From contig JAUVCY010000060.1 of assembly GCA_030595585.1 (NCBI GenBank), positions 1-8,612 of the forward strand: a stretch of 8,612 nt of DNA, written 5' to 3'. The notes beneath the pieces were generated by a model, which worked only from the letters and a program-made list of their open reading frames with translations, was not told the DNA's origin and searched no databases. The DNA is from Thermoplasmatota archaeon (GTDB lineage Archaea; Thermoplasmatota; Penumbrarchaeia; Penumbrarchaeales; Penumbrarchaeaceae). A program made the translations under genes and the position numbers. Below, one piece after another: positions 6,855 to 8,612 of this stretch; the stretch's first letter is position 1, and every line of letters starts with the position of its first letter.

Positions 6855-7169
6855 ATGGAATATATTTACGGTGTCCTGCTACTCAATTCCGCAGGCAAAG
6901 AGGTAAACGAGGATGGACTCACCAAGGTTCTAACAGCCGCTGGTGTAAGCCCTGATGCCGCAAGGGTCAAGGCAGTTATCACGTCACTTGATGGCGTGAA
7001 CATCCAGGAGGCCGTCAAGGCCGCCGTCGCAGCACCCGCTGCCGCCGCCCCCGCAGCTGCTCCCGCAGCCGGTGGCGCCTCTAAGGCCCCAAAGAAAGAG
7101 GAGAAGGTAGAGGAAGAGGCCCCCTCGGAAGAGGAGGCTATGGCCGGTCTTGGTGCACTATTCGGATAG
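6855..7169 (+). CDS. rpl12: 50S ribosomal protein L12 (archaeal P1/P2-type stalk protein)
   Basis: A 104-residue acidic stalk protein that dimerises, binds the L10 helices and contacts translational GTPases. The helical dimerisation domain (about 1-60) begins MEYIYGVLLLNSAGKEV, the usual archaeal opening. An Ala/Pro hinge (about 68-82) follows, then a charged linker and the conserved tail SEEEAMAGLGALFG, which is nearly identical to that of L10. I start it at 6855 rather than at the in-frame ATG at 6846 because the latter touches GGAGG directly and would add three non-conserved residues. It is the last gene of the operon and is followed by a GC hairpin and T run. Confidence 0.96.
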   Translation: MEYIYGVLLLNSAGKEVNEDGLTKVLTAAGVSPDAARVKAVITSLDGVNIQEAVKAAVAAPAAAAPAAAPAAGGASKAPKKEEKVEEEAPSEEEAMAGLGALFG

Positions 7170-7192
7170 ATAGGGCTCAGTGGCCGATATCG

Positions 7193-7218
7193 GGGGGCGG
7201 TTATCGCCCCCTTTTTTT
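7193..7218 (+). terminator. Terminator of the ribosomal operon
   Basis: GGGGGCG (7193-7199) pairs with CGCCCCC (7205-7211) around the loop GTTAT and is followed by seven T (7212-7218) and then ATTTTG. It lies 23 nt after the L12 stop. Archaeal termination mainly needs the T run; the GC hairpin makes the call stronger. Confidence 0.85.
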
Positions 7219-7259
7219 ATTTTGAAATGAATCATTATATCAACCCAAAATAAAAAAAG
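7211..7259. repeat. Perfect 14-bp inverted repeat made by two facing T tracts
   Basis: CTTTTTTTATTTTG (7211-7224) is exactly complementary to CAAAATAAAAAAAG (7246-7259), with 21 nt between. Each arm is the T tract of one of the two convergent terminators. Confidence 0.8.
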
Positions 7260-7282
7260 GCCGGACGAATCTCGGATTCGTC
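7252..7282 (-). terminator. Terminator of the AIM24-family gene
   Basis: On the minus strand GACGAATC (7282-7275) pairs perfectly with GATTCGTC (7271-7264) around the loop CGA. After 5 nt a run of seven T follows (7258-7252), then ATTTTG. It mirrors the plus-strand terminator and lies about 175 nt beyond the AIM24 stop. Confidence 0.7.
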
Positions 7283-7447
7283 TACGGTTTGAATGTTTAA
7301 GAGGTAAGCAATTTTCAGCCTAACATTCATAATAAGCATTTTTGTTTGTTAGCCTGACGAATCTTCGATTCGTTAAAGGCCTCCCTGCTTAAGAGATATA
7401 CCTTAACTCAGCTTAACAGGAAATTTCAGCATTGCTGATCATTATAT
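7264..7447. repeat. Diverged tandem duplication with a 92-93 bp period
   Basis: Copy A starts at 7264 and copy B at 7356. Shared blocks keep a constant offset. GACGAATCT and GATTCGT (hairpin, 7264-7282 and 7356-7374) and TTAAGAG (7297-7303 and 7389-7395) are 92 bp apart. After a 1-bp indel, TCAGCYTAACA (7315-7325 and 7408-7418) and AGCATT (7335-7340 and 7428-7433) are 93 bp apart. Sequence between the blocks has drifted. In copy B the hairpin closes with one G-T pair and has no adjoining T run. The interval codes for nothing I can support. Confidence 0.7.
7426..7438. repeat. Small hairpin beyond the AIM24 stop
   Basis: TCAGC (7426-7430) and GCTGA (7434-7438) form a 5-bp stem around ATT, about 18 nt past the AIM24 stop on the minus strand. 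No T run follows on either strand at once, so its role is unclear. Confidence 0.35.
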
Positions 7448-7456
7448 TATTTTTGA

Positions 7457-8149
7457 CTACCTAGCCTGTACGTAGGCCACTTCCTCGTAAGGCTGGACAA
7501 CGACGAACCCCTCACCCTGGAACTTCATCTGAAGCGTCTCCCCGGAGCCCCTTCCCAGGAGCGTCTTCATCGTGATATCCGTCTTGATATCGGGGCTAAG
7601 ACTTCCTGACCATGCCACGGTGGCGTTGGGATCTGTCATCACCGGGCTGTCCGGCGTCACTATAAGGGTGACCGGTTCCTTGTGTGTCGTGATCGCGATC
7701 ATGCCTGTCCCGGATAGTTTGACGTTGAACAGTCCCCCGGCCATCATCCCGGCGACGCGTCTCATCATCTTGATATCCCAGTTTATCTTATCCTCAAAGG
7801 CCAGGACGTCGTTCCCGTTCACGAATATCGATTCGTCCTGGAGGTTGATGATGGAGATCTTCTTTCCACCATCTGCTATGTAGAGGCTCCCGTCCCCCAT
7901 GGCCTTTGTGAGGGTCATCCCCTCCCCCGTGAACTTCTCCTTGAGGAACTTCCCCACCCCTTTATCGGATATCCCGGCTTTTTCGAACTTGATGTTCCCG
8001 CGGTAGGCGATCATCGATCCCCACTTGGTCCAGACCTTGCCGTCGAGATTGATCTCCAGAAGGTGTGGTGTCTCCAGCTCGAACTTCCCCTCGCCCCGAT
8101 CCTTCTGCGATGTCTGCTCTATGAACTCATCTATCGTGTATCTCGCCAT
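7457..8149 (-). CDS. AIM24-family protein (former DUF124)
   Basis: A 230-residue soluble protein with no signal peptide or membrane helix. The family is recognised from its beta-rich pattern, including the opening hydrophobic strands, GSMIAYRGNIKFEK (about 44-57), LFNVKLSGTGMIAI (about 140-153) and the ending EGFVVVQPYEEV. The fold is TRAP-like, and length is typical of archaeal and bacterial members. The yeast namesake is mitochondrial; the prokaryotic function is unknown, so I assign none. The ATG at 8149 is supported by GGAG (plus 8159-8162) 9 nt upstream. It is convergent with the ribosomal operon and lies 171 bp downstream of the DUF234-type gene on the same strand. No clear TATA box is visible in that gap. 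Confidence 0.85.
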   Translation of the reverse strand: MARYTIDEFIEQTSQKDRGEGKFELETPHLLEINLDGKVWTKWGSMIAYRGNIKFEKAGISDKGVGKFLKEKFTGEGMTLTKAMGDGSLYIADGGKKISIINLQDESIFVNGNDVLAFEDKINWDIKMMRRVAGMMAGGLFNVKLSGTGMIAITTHKEPVTLIVTPDSPVMTDPNATVAWSGSLSPDIKTDITMKTLLGRGSGETLQMKFQGEGFVVVQPYEEVAYVQAR

Positions 8150-8226
8150 CCTCGATATCTCCTGCCGGTCGAGCCGACGGGGTTGAATGCGGCAGATGAT
8201 AGTTAACCGTTTTGAATGTCGCTTTG

Positions 8227-8246
8227 CGGTTTAACCTTCGGTTTAA
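8227..8246. repeat. CGGTTTAA direct repeat upstream of the AIM24 gene
   Basis: CGGTTTAA occurs at 8227-8234 and 8239-8246, a 12-bp period, about 80-100 bp before the AIM24 start. Its position allows an operator, but two 8-bp copies are weak evidence. Confidence 0.35.
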
Positions 8247-8320
8247 GCACGAAAATGCGGAACACCAGAACTCCTTTTGCGATCAGGTTCATGATGATAT
8301 TTTCCGTGATCGGGAAGAGA

Positions 8321-8612
8321 TCAATTGTTCAGATAGAAGTCCCGAAGGTCTCCGATATCAAAACAAACATCCTTTATCTTGTTCTTGAAACCCCTTGCAA
8401 ACAGAAGATATCTTATCTTTTTATCAGGTTTGACCTCAACTGACGTCGATTTGGTTCTCAGCCGGTTAAGAAGCTGTTTGGCATCCACATTCCTGCCCCA
8501 TTTGCATTCCGCGAAAATAACCTCTTTTGCGTTCTGCGCCATGATGTCGATCTCATATGTGTTCTTCCCTCTGGGGGCATTTTTTATTGTTCCCCACTGC
8601 CTGCCAATTCGT
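8321..8612 (-). CDS. C-terminal part of a DUF234-type archaeal ATPase (partial)
   Basis: The frame enters from the right edge and ends at the stop at 8323-8321, giving about 96 residues. It reads RIGRQWGTIK near the edge, then NTYEIDIMAQ, then IFAECKWGRN. The E-x-D followed after about a dozen residues by E-C-K is the PD-(D/E)XK nuclease-like signature of the DUF234 domain found at the C terminus of many archaeal AAA-type ATPases. The ATPase domain would lie outside the window. The ATG at 8542 is internal, because the nuclease motif and homology extend upstream of it. Codon use (AAA, CTT, TTT) is more AT-rich than in the ribosomal genes, which may mean transfer. The cellular role of these proteins is not settled. 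Confidence 0.75.
   Translation of the reverse strand, partial: RIGRQWGTIKNAPRGKNTYEIDIMAQNAKEVIFAECKWGRNVDAKQLLNRLRTKSTSVEVKPDKKIRYLLFARGFKNKIKDVCFDIGDLRDFYLNN

Noticed and set aside
7264..7374. Two similar hairpins as CRISPR repeats or transposon ends
   Set aside because: Only two copies in the same orientation, no coding element between them, and homology continues past the hairpins as a plain tandem duplication.
8216..8443. Plus-strand 75-codon frame near the right end
   Set aside because: It overlaps the DUF234-type coding region on the other strand and has no ribosome binding site or recognisable sequence.

Overview
The window is archaeal chromosome. The evidence is an archaeal-type L11-L1-L10(P0)-L12 ribosomal operon, the P-protein tail ending GLGALFG shared by L10 and L12, archaeal TATA boxes, GGAGG/GGTG ribosome binding sites, and heavy use of AGG (Arg) and ATA (Ile) codons. 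The large secreted CARDB/propeller protein and the moderately high GC fit a euryarchaeon, possibly of the Thermoplasmatota; that placement is an inference from style, not from a database search.

Layout from left to right. Positions 1-22 hold the first codons of a minus-strand gene that leaves the window, with a good RBS and TATA box behind it. Positions 23-337 are non-genic and carry four diverged 33-bp tandem repeats. Positions 338-4453 (minus) encode a 1371-residue exported protein: signal peptide, CARDB and Ig-like domains, a probable six-bladed beta-propeller, more CARDB-like domains and a C-terminal membrane anchor. Positions 4454-4597 are a compact divergent promoter region. Positions 4598-7169 (plus) are the ribosomal stalk operon rpl11-rpl1-rpl10-rpl12. 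Positions 7170-7456 separate convergent genes and contain two facing terminators and a diverged 92-bp tandem duplication. Positions 7457-8149 (minus) encode an AIM24-family protein. The right end (minus, 8321 to the edge) is the C-terminal part of a DUF234-type archaeal ATPase with a PD-(D/E)XK nuclease-like motif.

The four ribosomal genes form one functional unit: L11 and the L10-L12 stalk recruit translational GTPases, and L1 forms the mobile L1 stalk at the E site. The spacing is 80 nt (L11-L1), 1 nt (L1-L10) and 31 nt (L10-L12). The 80-nt spacer folds into two helices around an asymmetric internal loop, ending 2 nt before the L1 ribosome binding site. This closely resembles the known L1 mRNA operator of methanogens, so L1 probably represses its own translation and, by coupling, that of L10. 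No wholly new system was found. The least explained items are the 33-bp repeats, the 92-bp structured duplication and the giant surface protein.
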